Shown piece by piece: positions 38,753 through 49,431 of a stretch of 64,000 bases of DNA (the first letter of the stretch is position 1; each line of letters opens with the position of its first letter). The DNA is from Clostridiales bacterium DTU070 (GTDB lineage Bacteria > Bacillota > Clostridia > DSM-8532), in contig LFSH01000070.1 of assembly GCA_001513105.1 (NCBI GenBank), positions 48,410 to 112,409 of the forward strand, given 5' to 3'. Both the position numbers and the translations under genes were made by a program. The notes below the pieces were generated by a model. The model ran no database searches. It saw only the letters and a list, made by a program, of their open reading frames with translations, and was not told the origin of the DNA.

Positions 38753-39850
38753 TCAGTTATCCAGCATTCCATGCTTGGCAAGAGCCCTGTTGTGCTCGGT
38801 AAGTGTTTCGCTGTATATAACCGATCCGTCGGGCGGTGAGAAAAAGAAGAAATAATTGGTCTCTTCAGGATACAGTGCCGCCTCTATGGCCTCTGCCCGC
38901 GGTGAACAGATGGGCCCCGGCGGAAGCCCCTGATGAGTGTATGTGTTATACGGACTGTCTATTTCCTTGTCCTTGTTCGTTAATATCTGTATCCTTCCAA
39001 GGCCTGCCATAATCCTTGCATACTGCAGCGTTACATCCACCTGCAGGTACGGAAAGGCCCTGCTGTTCAGCCTGTTATGAAGGACACTGGATATTTTTTT
39101 ATAGTCGGAAATGTATTTTGCCTCCATTTCAATTATGGATGCGAGAGTAACAACCTCATCAACCGTCATACCCAGTTCTTCTGCACGTTCGTAGTATTCG
39201 GGCTTGAAAATTGAATCGAACTCCCTAAGAAGCCTGTCTACAATTTCCTCTTCTTTCCATTCCACGTCTATTTTATAAGTATCGGGATACAGGTACCCTT
39301 CCAGCGGATATTTACGGTCGGGTACGTTTTCGAGGAATTTATACTTTTTTATTTTCGTCCTGCATAATGACTCAAACCTGTTCCTGTCAACATAACCTCT
39401 TTCGGACAGATAATCAATCAGTTCAACAACAGTAAAGCCTTCGGGAATCCTTATGTCCTTTGTCGGGTTTTCAACGGGATTGCTGGTTAATACCAGCATA
39501 AGCCCTTCATAGTTCAGTTCCTTGCTTACTATATGTTTTCCTGCCTTATACTTCTCGTCATAACCGTTAAGTTTTGAAAGGAATCTAAAAAGCCACGGGT
39601 ATTCCACAAGACCTTCCTTTTCAAGCAATGCTGCAATTTCGGCAGCACTGTACCCTTCCGGAATTTCTATTTCAATCTGCTGCTCTTTCGGTATGGTAAT
39701 TTTCCCTGTAGAAGCATACTCTATCCCGTATTTCGTCAGATAAGTGTAGGATACATATGCTGAAGAAAAGAACAGCGCCATGCAAACCACGACAAATATC
39801 AAAAATCTCAGAAACCTTCTTTTCTTCTTTTTTCTGCGTTCTTTTAACAT
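38753..39850 (-). CDS. mltG: Endolytic transglycosylase MltG
   Basis: 365 residues. One N-terminal membrane helix (FLIFVVVCMALFFSSAYVSY) after a basic tail, a LysM-like region, and the catalytic YceG domain with ASIIEMEAKY (catalytic Glu near 240) and THQGLPPGPICSPR. It cuts nascent peptidoglycan strands outside the membrane. ATG at 39850, 29 bases after typA. Confidence 0.93.
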   Translation of the reverse strand: MLKERRKKKKRRFLRFLIFVVVCMALFFSSAYVSYTYLTKYGIEYASTGKITIPKEQQIEIEIPEGYSAAEIAALLEKEGLVEYPWLFRFLSKLNGYDEKYKAGKHIVSKELNYEGLMLVLTSNPVENPTKDIRIPEGFTVVELIDYLSERGYVDRNRFESLCRTKIKKYKFLENVPDRKYPLEGYLYPDTYKIDVEWKEEEIVDRLLREFDSIFKPEYYERAEELGMTVDEVVTLASIIEMEAKYISDYKKISSVLHNRLNSRAFPYLQVDVTLQYARIMAGLGRIQILTNKDKEIDSPYNTYTHQGLPPGPICSPRAEAIEAALYPEETNYFFFFSPPDGSVIYSETLTEHNRALAKHGMLDN

Positions 39851-39878
39851 AGGATCACCTTCCCATGCCTTTCAGGTT

Positions 39879-41702
39879 CTACTTTTCCCTTTTTCTTTCC
39901 TTGGCCCTCAATGTATTGTCAAGAATCTTTTTTCTCAGCCTGATATGCTTAGGTGTCACTTCAACCAGCTCATCGTCTGCAATAAACTCAAGACATGCTT
40001 CAAGGCTTAAAACCTTTGGCGGCACAAGCCTGAGCGCTTCATCCGAACCTGCAGCCCTCATGTTTGTAACATGTTTTTTCTTGCAGACGTTTATAACCAA
40101 ATCTTCAACCTTCGAGCTTTCGCCCACGATCATCCCTTCGTACACCTGTTCACCGGGACCTATAAATAATGTACCCCGCTCCTGTGCATTGTATAATCCG
40201 TAAGTGACGGCCTCTCCTGTTTCCCAGGCTATAAGCGAGCCGCGATCCCGGGCCCGGATTTCACCCTTTAAGGGTTCATATCCATTGAAAACATGATTCA
40301 TTATACCATTTCCCTTTGTTATCGTCAAAAGCCTTGACCTGAAACCTATCAAACCCCTTGCGGGTATCTTGTATTCCAGCCTTGTATAACCCTGATGCGT
40401 GGTATTCATGTTTACAATTTCGCCTTTTCTTGAACCCAGTTCCTCCATTACAGACCCCATGTATTCTTCCGGTACGTCCACCATCAGGTATTCAACAGGC
40501 TCGCACAACACTCCGTCTATATATTTTGTAATTACTTCGGGTTTTGATACCTGAAATTCATAGCCTTCCCTTCGCATGGTTTCAATAAGGATAGACAAAT
40601 GGAGTTCTCCCCTGCCCGACACCTTGAAGCTTTCGGTTGAATCGGTTTCTTCAACCCTGAGGCTGACATTTGTCTCCATTTCTTTAAAAAGCCTGCTCCT
40701 TAAGTGCCTTGAGGTTACATATTCACCTTCCCTGCCTGCAAAAGGGCTGTTGTTGACAAGAAACTGCATCGATATTGTAGGCTCATCAATTTCAACAAAC
40801 GGCAGCGGTTCAGGGTGTTCGGCATCACATATTGTATCCCCGATTGTAATATCCTCGCAACCTGTAATACATATTATTTCTCCGGCCCCGGCCTTTTCCA
40901 CTTCCAGCCTGTTCAGGCCCTTGAAAACCTGGATCGAGCTGAATTTAACAGGCTCTATGCTGCCGCTGCTCCGGCATACAACAACCCTGTCGCCCTTTGC
41001 TATCGTTCCCCGTTCTATTTTGCCTATCGCAATCCTTCCTGTATAATCATCATAGTCAAGGCTTGATATAAGCATCTGGAAAGGCGATTCAACATCTCCC
41101 GCAGGCGCCGGAACATATTTTAGTATTGTATCAAAAAGCGGGCTTAAATCCCTTGGCTCTTCATCCTTCTCCAAGACAGCGAATCCGTCCCGTGCTGAAG
41201 CATATACTACAGGAAAGTCCAGCTGATCATCGCTGGCCTCAAGCTCAATAAAAAGATCGAAAACCTCGCTGATAACCTCTTCAGGACGTGCTTCCCTGCG
41301 GTCTATCTTGTTTATAACAACTATCGGCTTCAGGTTCAGACTCAATGCTTTTCTTAAAACAAAGCGGGTTTGCGGCATTGGGCCCTCGTATGCATCAACG
41401 AGGAGCAGAACCCCGTCAACCATCTTCAGGATCCGCTCCACTTCCCCGCCGAAATCGGCATGCCCCGGGGTGTCCACTATATTTATCCGGACATTATTAT
41501 ACAAAACAGCAGTATTTTTGGACATGATGGTGATTCCCTTTTCCCGTTCCAGCTCGTTGGAATCCATTACGCGTTCAACAACCCGCTCATTTGCCCTGAA
41601 AATACCGCTTTGTTTCAGCATTGCATCAACAAGCGTTGTTTTACCATGATCAACATGGGCAATAATGGCAATATTTCTTATATCGTCACGTTTCCGAATC
41701 AT
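39879..41702 (-). CDS. typA: Ribosome-associated GTPase TypA/BipA
   Basis: About 607 residues. G1 is [16 protein letters not shown]3 DTPGHADF, G4 NKID; elongation factor-like domains and the BipA-specific C-terminal domain follow. It binds ribosomes and helps 50S assembly under stress. ATG at 41702 has GGGGAG 7 bases upstream; a start ten codons earlier lacks it. Confidence 0.95.
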   Translation of the reverse strand: MIRKRDDIRNIAIIAHVDHGKTTLVDAMLKQSGIFRANERVVERVMDSNELEREKGITIMSKNTAVLYNNVRINIVDTPGHADFGGEVERILKMVDGVLLLVDAYEGPMPQTRFVLRKALSLNLKPIVVINKIDRREARPEEVISEVFDLFIELEASDDQLDFPVVYASARDGFAVLEKDEEPRDLSPLFDTILKYVPAPAGDVESPFQMLISSLDYDDYTGRIAIGKIERGTIAKGDRVVVCRSSGSIEPVKFSSIQVFKGLNRLEVEKAGAGEIICITGCEDITIGDTICDAEHPEPLPFVEIDEPTISMQFLVNNSPFAGREGEYVTSRHLRSRLFKEMETNVSLRVEETDSTESFKVSGRGELHLSILIETMRREGYEFQVSKPEVITKYIDGVLCEPVEYLMVDVPEEYMGSVMEELGSRKGEIVNMNTTHQGYTRLEYKIPARGLIGFRSRLLTITKGNGIMNHVFNGYEPLKGEIRARDRGSLIAWETGEAVTYGLYNAQERGTLFIGPGEQVYEGMIVGESSKVEDLVINVCKKKHVTNMRAAGSDEALRLVPPKVLSLEACLEFIADDELVEVTPKHIRLRKKILDNTLRAKERKREK

Positions 41703-41812
41703 TGTTTCACTCCCCTGTATTACCTTACCCATTCTAAGTCAATGTATCGGGGAATGTCAATAAAAACATTGATGGATGGTGCCATATATTGCCATGCGGT
41801 GTAAATATTTCA

Positions 41813-44314
41813 TCAACCACGGAACAACAGATACCTGTATAGAACCTTACTTGCAAAATACATGTCTTCGCCTGTTTTTTTCTTGATTTCGGAAATAAAG
41901 GACAGAATGCGTTTCAGTGTTGTCCTGTCTGCATCACCCGAACCAAACCTGACACTGTAATATAACTCCGCAAGTTCAGACATTCTCATTACGGTAAACG
42001 CATAACGCCCGTCAACCGTTTCTGCATACTCCCTTGCAGTCTGCCCGTGCTGTACACCACACCCGGCCTGTGACAACAGCGAAACTGCATAACGATACAG
42101 CATAGGTATGCTTTTTTTTGCAGGAAGCATCGGGAGAATTATCCTTCTTGCAGAAACAGCCGCAAGGTTCGCCAGTATAACAGCCAGTACAAAAGATATT
42201 AACAGGATAATGAAGGTTTTCCCGGTAAACTTCCGCGTATCCGAAGGCCTGTAATCCATTCCCGGCACATAAGTATTCCGTGCCGTATTGCGCTGCATAT
42301 ATTCCTCGTACATATCGGGAACAGGCGAACTCTCGCCCGTCCCTGTTTCATAAAGCCTGACAAAATAGTTCTGTGCATATGCCATCGGCGGGGTTGGCTC
42401 AAATGTCACCCATCCGATTCCCTCAAGATACACCTCAACCCATGCATGGGCATTCTGGTTTGTAACCTGGTAACCATCGTCCGTTCCGGATTTTTCGGGC
42501 AGCAGGAATCCCTCAACATACCTTGCCGGTATTCCGAGCGACCTTGTCATTATGCACAGGGCACTGGCAAAATATGAGCAATACCCTTCCTTTCCGTCAA
42601 ACAGGAAATAGTCTACAAAATCCTGATCCGACGGCGGATAAGCAGGGGTCAGAGTGTACTGGTAATTACTCCGCAGATAGGTTTCAAGGCTTTTAACCCT
42701 TTCATATGTATTGGCTTTGTCGTATGTGATATCCCTTGCCAGTTGCGCAACCCTCTCGGGAACACCCTCGGGTATGGCTGTGTAAACCCGGTATATTTCT
42801 TCGGTTCTTCTTTCAAGCCGTTCATATATGTTAAGCACTTCCTCAAGCTGCTCCCTTTTGTCTTCACCGTATTGCTCCAGCGCATTATTAAGGCGTTCAT
42901 TAAACGTTTCATACAGGAAAGGCTTGCTGAGACTGAAATAATTCTCAATTTCCCGCATCCCGTAAGCAGGCTGAAGGTAATCTATATTATAAGTGCTTTC
43001 ACCGCGAAGCCTTCTGCTTGACAGGAATATGCCTTCGGCATTCTCGTTTACCTGGTATACTTCCGAAGGAAGCCCTGTAATCGGCGATAACAATTTGAGC
43101 GGCGTAAACAATGACTTTGTCCTTACGTTCAGATGCTGTACCGATATTTTTCCCTTCGGGAAAAGCTTGGCCAATATCTCCGATCTGGCATCAGGACTGA
43201 AAAAGTTAATATAATCATATACCGTAATCCTTCTTCCCCTGTACGATGTGTATCGCGTCTCCCGGCCCAAAAGATACTCATCAAAACCTTCAGCGGAATA
43301 AACACCTAAACGCATTACAGATGCTGCCTTCCATCCGTATGCAAGCTCGGTGTGATCATAAATCCTGTCTTCAAGGATGTATTCACTGTTCTTTTCCGAA
43401 ACCGTCCATCCTGCACCCGTATACGTGTCGTAAACGGCACCTCTCAGGTACACGCGTGTTGGTGCCTTTACAAACAGGACAGGGGTATTGTCGGGATATA
43501 CAGGCCCGCCAAGACGTGAAGAGTCTCCGAAACCAGTTTTTGCAAGCGAGAATGTATCGTACCTGTCAATCGAAAATTTCCTGTGCATATCCCACCATAA
43601 ATCATATATCTTCTCATCCAGCCAGGGCCATTCTATGGGTCCCGGTTTTACGGGAATTGCGGCTGAAAAAAGAATTACCAGGATGGCGACCGGAATGAAA
43701 TAGACAAGCATGCCGGCATCATTTGGTGTTTCCGTTGAACTCCTGCTGTTTTTCCGGTTTTTCAGGTAAACGTGCCTGATATAGCATACAACTGCAACAG
43801 TTATAAATATATAGAACGATAACTTGTCCACATACCTGTTAATCCCCCACACTGCCATGAAAAAGATCAGCGCAGGAGTGAACAGCGGGTAAAACCTGAA
43901 ACGCCTTACCATGAAACTGTAAACAGGAAAGGCTACAACAAGCGAATACACACCGATTGCTGTCATCAGCTGCAAATAGGGTACCGACTCGTCATAGTAA
44001 CCCGTTCCGACTCGTATTATAACGCCTGCAAGTTCTATTACAGGTGCAAAGGTTCCAGACAGGTTTGAAAACCCGTTTCGCAGGATAAGAATTATAACAT
44101 AGCAAAAACCGGCTCCAAGTGCACACAGAAATACTGCACGGCCGGGCTTTGTATATATAAGGCAGTACAGAATCAGCGCTCCGGCCGCAAAAAGAAAAAG
44201 CTGCCATGACTTAACCGGAACGCGCATTGATACAAGGGATGCCCTGATAACCGAAAAAACAAGCAGTATTCCGATGAACAGCATGGTCAAAAAATCATAA
44301 TACCGTTTTTTCAT
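41813..44314 (-). CDS. Membrane transglutaminase-like protein
   Basis: 833 residues. About six N-terminal helices (to residue 200), a large extracellular region with a transglutaminase core (GYCSYFASALCIMTRSLGIP with nucleophilic Cys, NAHAWVEVY with His), one more helix, and a C-terminal cytoplasmic tail. This is the TgpA/YebA type found beside DUF58 and MoxR genes. ATG at 44314 overlaps the DUF58 stop. Possible roles are cross-linking or hydrolysis of surface peptides; the target is unknown. Confidence 0.85.
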   Translation of the reverse strand: MKKRYYDFLTMLFIGILLVFSVIRASLVSMRVPVKSWQLFLFAAGALILYCLIYTKPGRAVFLCALGAGFCYVIILILRNGFSNLSGTFAPVIELAGVIIRVGTGYYDESVPYLQLMTAIGVYSLVVAFPVYSFMVRRFRFYPLFTPALIFFMAVWGINRYVDKLSFYIFITVAVVCYIRHVYLKNRKNSRSSTETPNDAGMLVYFIPVAILVILFSAAIPVKPGPIEWPWLDEKIYDLWWDMHRKFSIDRYDTFSLAKTGFGDSSRLGGPVYPDNTPVLFVKAPTRVYLRGAVYDTYTGAGWTVSEKNSEYILEDRIYDHTELAYGWKAASVMRLGVYSAEGFDEYLLGRETRYTSYRGRRITVYDYINFFSPDARSEILAKLFPKGKISVQHLNVRTKSLFTPLKLLSPITGLPSEVYQVNENAEGIFLSSRRLRGESTYNIDYLQPAYGMREIENYFSLSKPFLYETFNERLNNALEQYGEDKREQLEEVLNIYERLERRTEEIYRVYTAIPEGVPERVAQLARDITYDKANTYERVKSLETYLRSNYQYTLTPAYPPSDQDFVDYFLFDGKEGYCSYFASALCIMTRSLGIPARYVEGFLLPEKSGTDDGYQVTNQNAHAWVEVYLEGIGWVTFEPTPPMAYAQNYFVRLYETGTGESSPVPDMYEEYMQRNTARNTYVPGMDYRPSDTRKFTGKTFIILLISFVLAVILANLAAVSARRIILPMLPAKKSIPMLYRYAVSLLSQAGCGVQHGQTAREYAETVDGRYAFTVMRMSELAELYYSVRFGSGDADRTTLKRILSFISEIKKKTGEDMYFASKVLYRYLLFRG

Positions 44315-45540
44315 GACTTCTCCCCTTCATAATAGCGGCATCCTGTTTCTTCAATGCTCTCCTGCCCCGTCACAGATTTGAGAAGGTTTACCGCCATGAT
44401 ACCAAGCTCGGGAAGTTCCTTTTCAAGCGCCTTTTCTATCTCTTCCCTGATATCGCTTTCTTCCACTTTACAGTAAAACAGCGAAAGATCGTGACCGTTT
44501 GCGGCCATTTTGTTCAGACAGTCAAGCTGTTTTTCGTCAATCACAGGAGAAAAAATCAGAACGCTTCTCCGCTCAGGCATGGTCTCGGAAAACAGGTCCA
44601 TTATTTCCCTAAAATGCGCATTCTGATCAAAGGGTATTAAGGACAGCAGCTCGTAAAGCTGCAGGAACCCCTTGTTTTCGGAAAAAGTCAGGAATACCTG
44701 TTCAGACCTGTAAAAACACAGTTTTATATTGAAGCCTGAATTGAGCAGAACCCTGGCAAGGGAAACAAGAAACTCCACCGTTCTGTCCTCTATCATTAAT
44801 ACCTCATCGGCATCCCCGCTTATCCTAGAAAGGTTAAGAAGGATCCAGAACTCTTTTTCAGATGATGAATTGGTTTCCTTCACCAGCCATTTATTGTACT
44901 TTGAAGACAGCTTCCAGTGTATTTTCTTGAAACTGTCCCCGTACATATAGTCCCTGATATCCCTGATCTCGGTATGCCCTGTTTCCTTATTCCTTGACAG
45001 GTACTCATTTTCCGATATCCTGACATACGGGATATCCAGTTCCTCAACGGGCAATAAGCGCGGAAAAACACGTATTTCCTTTGTTTCACCAGGCAGATAC
45101 TTTACAGAAATTAGGTTAAGAAAATCCCTGATTTCGATGTGTGATATACCGACTTTATATTTCCCCCTGTACAGGATCGGGACATTGAATTTAAACTCCT
45201 GCACACTGAAGGGCTTAAGCGTCAGCTGCTCGTTTTTCATCCCCTTTATCAGCATCTGGCCTTCCATATGCATGTACACGTTAAAGTATGCAATATAAAG
45301 TGGCGTAATATTGTGGATACGCAGCGTATAATCGAGGACTTCGCCCTTCTGGTATTCCCGTTTTTCAAGTTTTTCATTGTACTTGAAGGAATAAAAGACA
45401 ACGACAAGGTATATTACTGATGCAGCGGGAAGCAGCAGCACAATATAGAAGAGGGTATAGGGAAAAAACCCCCCGTCGAAATAAATATATACAAATGATA
45501 GAAAAAGCAATACCAGGTATCTTATTCTGCTTCTTTTCAT
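44311..45540 (-). CDS. DUF58 membrane protein
   Basis: About 409 residues from ATG at 45540. Two N-terminal helices (RYLVLLFLSFVYIYF and TLFYIVLLLPAASVIYLVVV) and the DUF58 signature EIRDIRDYMYGDSFKKIHWK in the middle. It forms a conserved trio with the MoxR ATPase upstream and the transglutaminase downstream. A TTG at 45588 is an alternative start without a better ribosome site. Function not established. Confidence 0.8.
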   Translation of the reverse strand: MKRSRIRYLVLLFLSFVYIYFDGGFFPYTLFYIVLLLPAASVIYLVVVFYSFKYNEKLEKREYQKGEVLDYTLRIHNITPLYIAYFNVYMHMEGQMLIKGMKNEQLTLKPFSVQEFKFNVPILYRGKYKVGISHIEIRDFLNLISVKYLPGETKEIRVFPRLLPVEELDIPYVRISENEYLSRNKETGHTEIRDIRDYMYGDSFKKIHWKLSSKYNKWLVKETNSSSEKEFWILLNLSRISGDADEVLMIEDRTVEFLVSLARVLLNSGFNIKLCFYRSEQVFLTFSENKGFLQLYELLSLIPFDQNAHFREIMDLFSETMPERRSVLIFSPVIDEKQLDCLNKMAANGHDLSLFYCKVEESDIREEIEKALEKELPELGIMAVNLLKSVTGQESIEETGCRYYEGEKS

Positions 45541-45621
45541 AGTACCGACATTTACCTCAACATCAACCTGATTGTACCGGGTTAGCAAAATGTTCCGTCA
45601 AGCTGATTCCTGTCCCATTGC

Positions 45622-46554
45622 TTATACCGGGACCCTTATTTTCTTCAGCAAATCCGAAAGCACGCTTTCGGGAGTTATTTTCCTGATTTTTGCTTCCTGC
45701 CTCAAAATCATGCGATGGGCAAGAACAGGAATAACCAAATCCTTAACATCATCGGGAACAACATAATCCCTTCCCATGTAAAGGGCAAGCGCCTGGGATG
45801 CACGCATCAGGTAAAGGGAAGCTCTCGGACTGCATCCTAAAATAACGTGCTCCTGCCTTCTCGTGTTTTGTACAATCTCGACAATGTAATCTCCTATTTC
45901 CCGGGCAACCTGGACATCCCTCACACGCCTGCGCAATTCCGTTATCTGTTCTCCGTCCGCAACAGGAGCCAGAGTATTCAGGGGATTTGATTTCTGGAAC
46001 CGGAAAAGAATATCAACTTCATCATCCTTGTTTGGATAGCCCATTGTAATCTTCATGAGGAACCTGTCAAGCTGGGCTTCGGGCAGCGGATATGTACCCA
46101 TGTATTCAACGGGATTCTGCGTCGCAATAACCATGAAAGGCTCGGGTACATTGTATGTTACACCATCAACGGTTACATGTTTTTCTTCCATTACCTCCAG
46201 CATGCTGGCCTGGGTTTTCGGAGATGTACGATTAATCTCATCGGCCAGGATGATATTGCTCATAATACTGCCCTGCTTGTATTCAAACTCGCCTGTTTTG
46301 GGGTTGTACATGGAGAATCCCGTAATATCCGAAGGTAATATATCAGGAGTGAACTGGATCCTGCTAAATGATACCCCGATGGATTTTGCAAGGGCATTTG
46401 CCATCGTGGTTTTACCAATGCCGGGGACATCCTCGATAAGTACATGACCCCCGGCGGCAAGACATACCACCATCAACTTGGCGGCACCACTCTGGCCCAC
46501 CATAACCTTTCCGATATTTTCCGCAATTTCCTGCATAATTGATTTACTCTCCAT
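45622..46554 (-). CDS. MoxR family AAA+ ATPase
   Basis: 310 residues. Walker A is EDVPGIGKTTMA, Walker B ILADEINRTSPK, sensor VIATQNPVEYMGTY. MoxR ATPases act as chaperones for metal or complex assembly, usually with partner DUF58/VWA proteins, as here. ATG at 46554 with AGGGGG upstream. Confidence 0.9.
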   Translation of the reverse strand: MESKSIMQEIAENIGKVMVGQSGAAKLMVVCLAAGGHVLIEDVPGIGKTTMANALAKSIGVSFSRIQFTPDILPSDITGFSMYNPKTGEFEYKQGSIMSNIILADEINRTSPKTQASMLEVMEEKHVTVDGVTYNVPEPFMVIATQNPVEYMGTYPLPEAQLDRFLMKITMGYPNKDDEVDILFRFQKSNPLNTLAPVADGEQITELRRRVRDVQVAREIGDYIVEIVQNTRRQEHVILGCSPRASLYLMRASQALALYMGRDYVVPDDVKDLVIPVLAHRMILRQEAKIRKITPESVLSDLLKKIRVPV

Positions 46555-46596
46555 TGCTAAACCCCCTGTATTTCAAATACTTGTCCGGCAGCCGGG

Positions 46597-47985
46597 CTAT
46601 AGCCTGCTGACTATTTCCTTGAAATGGTTGCCTCTTTCCATAAAGTTGGAATACATATCAAAACTTGCGCTTGCAGGTGACAGAACAACAATGTCACCGC
46701 TTTCGGCAAGATGACAGGCTGAGTTCAAAGCTTCCTCCATATTCCTGGCCCTGACTATCGGAATTGGTTCGACATTTGCTTTTTTCGCATAATTCCTGTA
46801 CGATGTTTCAATCTTGTCCGCGGTATCGCCCATAAGCACCATCAGCTTGACACTGTTATGAATGGTTTCGCCAAGCTCGTCATAACAGAGTTTCTTGTCG
46901 TAACCGCCGGCAATCAGAATAACCTTCTTTTTGAAGGATTTCAATGTTGCAGCGGTACGTGTCGGACTTGAACCGATTGAATCATTGTAAAAGGATATGC
47001 CGTTCACCGTACGGACAAATTCGTTTCTGTGTTCAACGCCTGAAAAATTTTTTGCCACGTTCACAATGGATTTTGTGCTTACCTCGGGTATGACAGCCGA
47101 TACAGCTGCAAGATAATTCTCCACATTATGCATGCCTGAGAGTTTTATATCCTCCATCGGCAGAATTTCCCCTTCGGTTTCGCCTTCCCGGTATACAAGG
47201 ATATTTCCTTTCAGAAAGGCTCCCGTTGAACACTCTTCCTTAATGCTGAACAGTGCAAGTTTTCCTTTGACCTCGGGTATGAAACTTCTTGTTATGGGGT
47301 TGTCATAATTCAGCACAATCCTGTCATTTTCCGACTGGTACCTGTATATGTTCTTTTTCGCATCAATATATTCTTCCATGGACCTATGTATATCAAGATG
47401 ATTTGGTGACATATTTGTTATTACCGCCGTATGGGGACTCATTTTCATCGTAAGAAGCTGAAAACTTGAAAGTTCAAGAACAACCCTGTCGTTAACATCT
47501 ATTTCTTCAACCTTGTCAATCAAGGGAGTGCCGATATTTCCGCCCAGATAGCAATTATAGCCTTCCTGCTTCAGCATTTCATAAATCAGCGTGGTGGTTG
47601 TGGTTTTGCCGTCACTCCCGGTTACAGCGTAAATCCTGGCCGGACATATCTTCATGAATACTTCCATCTCGGACGTAAGCTCGGCCCCGTTTGCCAATTC
47701 CCGCTGAATTTCCGGAATATCGAAATGCATCCCCGGTGTCCGGAATATCACGTCATAACCTTTAAGATTATCAAGGTATCCGCGGCCAAGGGAAAATTTA
47801 ATACCGATATTCTTATATTCTGAAAGCTCCTGAAAATCACTTTCATTCTTCCTGTCAAAAACCGTTACGTCAGCTCCCCATTTTGCTATTGTTCTCGCAA
47901 GAGGCCTGTTGCTGACACCAAAACCAAGAACTGCAGCCTTTTTCCCTCTTATTTTCTCTTTATACAACTCCAATGCCCTGTTCAC
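46597..47985 (-). CDS. murD: UDP-N-acetylmuramoyl-L-alanine-D-glutamate ligase
   Basis: About 462 residues from GTG at 47985. ATP-binding TGSDGKTTTTTLI, then the central Mur ligase domain (NMSPNHLDIHRSMEEY) and C-terminal domain with SPASASFDMYSNFMERG. It adds D-Glu to the peptidoglycan precursor. GTG at 47985 has AAGGTGG upstream; TTG at 48000 lies in that site. Confidence 0.93.
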   Translation of the reverse strand: MNRALELYKEKIRGKKAAVLGFGVSNRPLARTIAKWGADVTVFDRKNESDFQELSEYKNIGIKFSLGRGYLDNLKGYDVIFRTPGMHFDIPEIQRELANGAELTSEMEVFMKICPARIYAVTGSDGKTTTTTLIYEMLKQEGYNCYLGGNIGTPLIDKVEEIDVNDRVVLELSSFQLLTMKMSPHTAVITNMSPNHLDIHRSMEEYIDAKKNIYRYQSENDRIVLNYDNPITRSFIPEVKGKLALFSIKEECSTGAFLKGNILVYREGETEGEILPMEDIKLSGMHNVENYLAAVSAVIPEVSTKSIVNVAKNFSGVEHRNEFVRTVNGISFYNDSIGSSPTRTAATLKSFKKKVILIAGGYDKKLCYDELGETIHNSVKLMVLMGDTADKIETSYRNYAKKANVEPIPIVRARNMEEALNSACHLAESGDIVVLSPASASFDMYSNFMERGNHFKEIVSRL

Positions 47986-48138
47986 TCTTCCACCTTCCAA
48001 AAGTACGCAGTTGACTGATATTTTATGGGATCAGGTTCATAACAATATCAATTATTAACTTCATTATATAATAATTTATTAAAAGTAAACATATTACATT
48101 AAAAAAAATCTGGAATAAAAAACCTAAAAAAATAAAAA

Positions 48139-48897
48139 TCATGGTTTCCTAATCAGGTCCTTTATTACTTCACCTGCAATGATAAGGCCTGCTACGGACG
48201 GAACAAAAGAAATGCTTCCGGGCACCTGCCTCCTTACCGTGCATCTCCGCTCGGTTCCCTTCGGACAAACACAGCCTGTTCTGCAGCTGTTTTCTTCAGT
48301 TTCATCGGGTTTTACCGGTTCTTCCCTTGAATACACTACTTTAAGTGAATCAACACCCCGTTTTCTGAGCTCTCTCCGCATAACCTTTGCAAGCGGACAG
48401 ACTGTTGTTTCATATATATCGGCAACCTCGAACCTGGTGGGATCAAGTTTATTGCCGGCACCCATAGCACTTATTATCGGGATATTCAGTTTTTTCGCAT
48501 TTACAATCAAATCTATCTTCGCAGTAACGGTATCAATGGCGTCAACAATATAATCCTCGTCGCCGCGTATGATTTCCATTGCGCAGTCAGGCATATAGAA
48601 CCTTTTAACGGCTGTTACTTCAGCTTCAGGGTTTATTTCAAGGATCCTGTCGCGCATCACTTCAACCTTTGCCCTGCCTATTGTTTTCCTGGTTGCGTGA
48701 ATCTGGCGGTTGATATTCGTAAGGCATACCAGGTCGTCGTCAACAAGGACAAACTTTCCTACACCCGACCTTGCAAGGCCTTCTGCCGTAAAGGAACCCA
48801 CGCCTCCGATCCCGAATATCGCAACCCTGCTGTATTTAAGTTTATTCAGTGCGTCTTTTCCTATCAAAAGTTCGGTCCTGGAGAATTCATGAAGCAT
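48139..48897 (-). CDS. tcdA: tRNA threonylcarbamoyladenosine dehydratase (TcdA-like)
   Basis: 252 residues, ThiF/E1-like fold with VAIFGIGGVGSFTAEGLAR (ATP-binding) and the adjacent Cys-rich insertion CRTGCVCPKGTERRC. TcdA cyclises the t6A37 base of tRNA. ATG at 48897; no ubiquitin-like partner is seen. Confidence 0.85.
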   Translation of the reverse strand: MLHEFSRTELLIGKDALNKLKYSRVAIFGIGGVGSFTAEGLARSGVGKFVLVDDDLVCLTNINRQIHATRKTIGRAKVEVMRDRILEINPEAEVTAVKRFYMPDCAMEIIRGDEDYIVDAIDTVTAKIDLIVNAKKLNIPIISAMGAGNKLDPTRFEVADIYETTVCPLAKVMRRELRKRGVDSLKVVYSREEPVKPDETEENSCRTGCVCPKGTERRCTVRRQVPGSISFVPSVAGLIIAGEVIKDLIRKP

Positions 48898-48939
48898 ATA
48901 AAAAACCTTTCCAATTATGTTGTTATGATTTTTCTGCTG

Positions 48940-49062
48940 TTATTCTGCCGCTGAGCCCTTGTTTACCAGGAGCAATGCCGCAATTACCGCTATTACGGGA
49001 ACAAGAATCAGCAGTATTATACCGGCAACCTGCCATGGGGTCAGTTTTTTGCTAAATAACAT
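48940..49062 (-). CDS. 40-residue membrane microprotein
   Basis: AAGGGAGG lies 6 bases before ATG at 49062. The product MLFSKKLTPWQVAGIILLIL plus a hydrophobic VPVIAVIAALLLV and NKGSAAE has one membrane helix. It lies between tRNA-Leu and tcdA. No family recognised. Confidence 0.55.
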   Translation of the reverse strand: MLFSKKLTPWQVAGIILLILVPVIAVIAALLLVNKGSAAE

Positions 49063-49250
49063 ACAATTACCTCCCTTATGCATGGACTGCACATTTGACA
49101 GCTTGTTTCACCGGTTGCATTTCCCTACTACAATATTATCATAAACATTTAAAATGCCAAATATCTATTGTTCAAGAAATTTTATCAGTAAAAACAAACT
49201 TTATGTTTTTCGGAAGGAGATTGCGGTACCAGGGTTAAAAAAACAAAAAA

Positions 49251-49276
49251 GGCTTTCGGGTATAAACCCAAAAGCC
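49251..49276 (-). terminator. Terminator of tRNA-Leu
   Basis: An imperfect stem starting GGCTTT and ending AAAGCC, then on the minus strand a run of T starting TTTTTTG, directly follows the tRNA CCA end. Confidence 0.75.
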
Positions 49277-49278
49277 CC

Positions 49279-49365
49279 TGGTGCGAAAGGCGGGACTTGA
49301 ACCCGCACGTCCTTGCGGACACTAGAACCTGAATCTAGCGAGTCTGCCAATTCCACCACTTTCGC
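49279..49365 (-). tRNA. tRNA-Leu (anticodon CAG)
   Basis: Full class II cloverleaf: GCGAAAG acceptor paired with CTTTCGC, D-loop GGTGGAATTGGCAGAC, anticodon loop TTCAGGT with CAG in the centre, a variable arm TGTCCGCAAGGACG and T loop GTTCAAGTC. CCA is encoded at 49279-49281. It reads CUG codons. A terminator follows. Confidence 0.95.
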
Positions 49366-49431
49366 GTGACAAAGTTTATTATAAAATGCGGAACCCGGTT
49401 TGTCAATACCAAATAATAGCCAAATTCGGTA

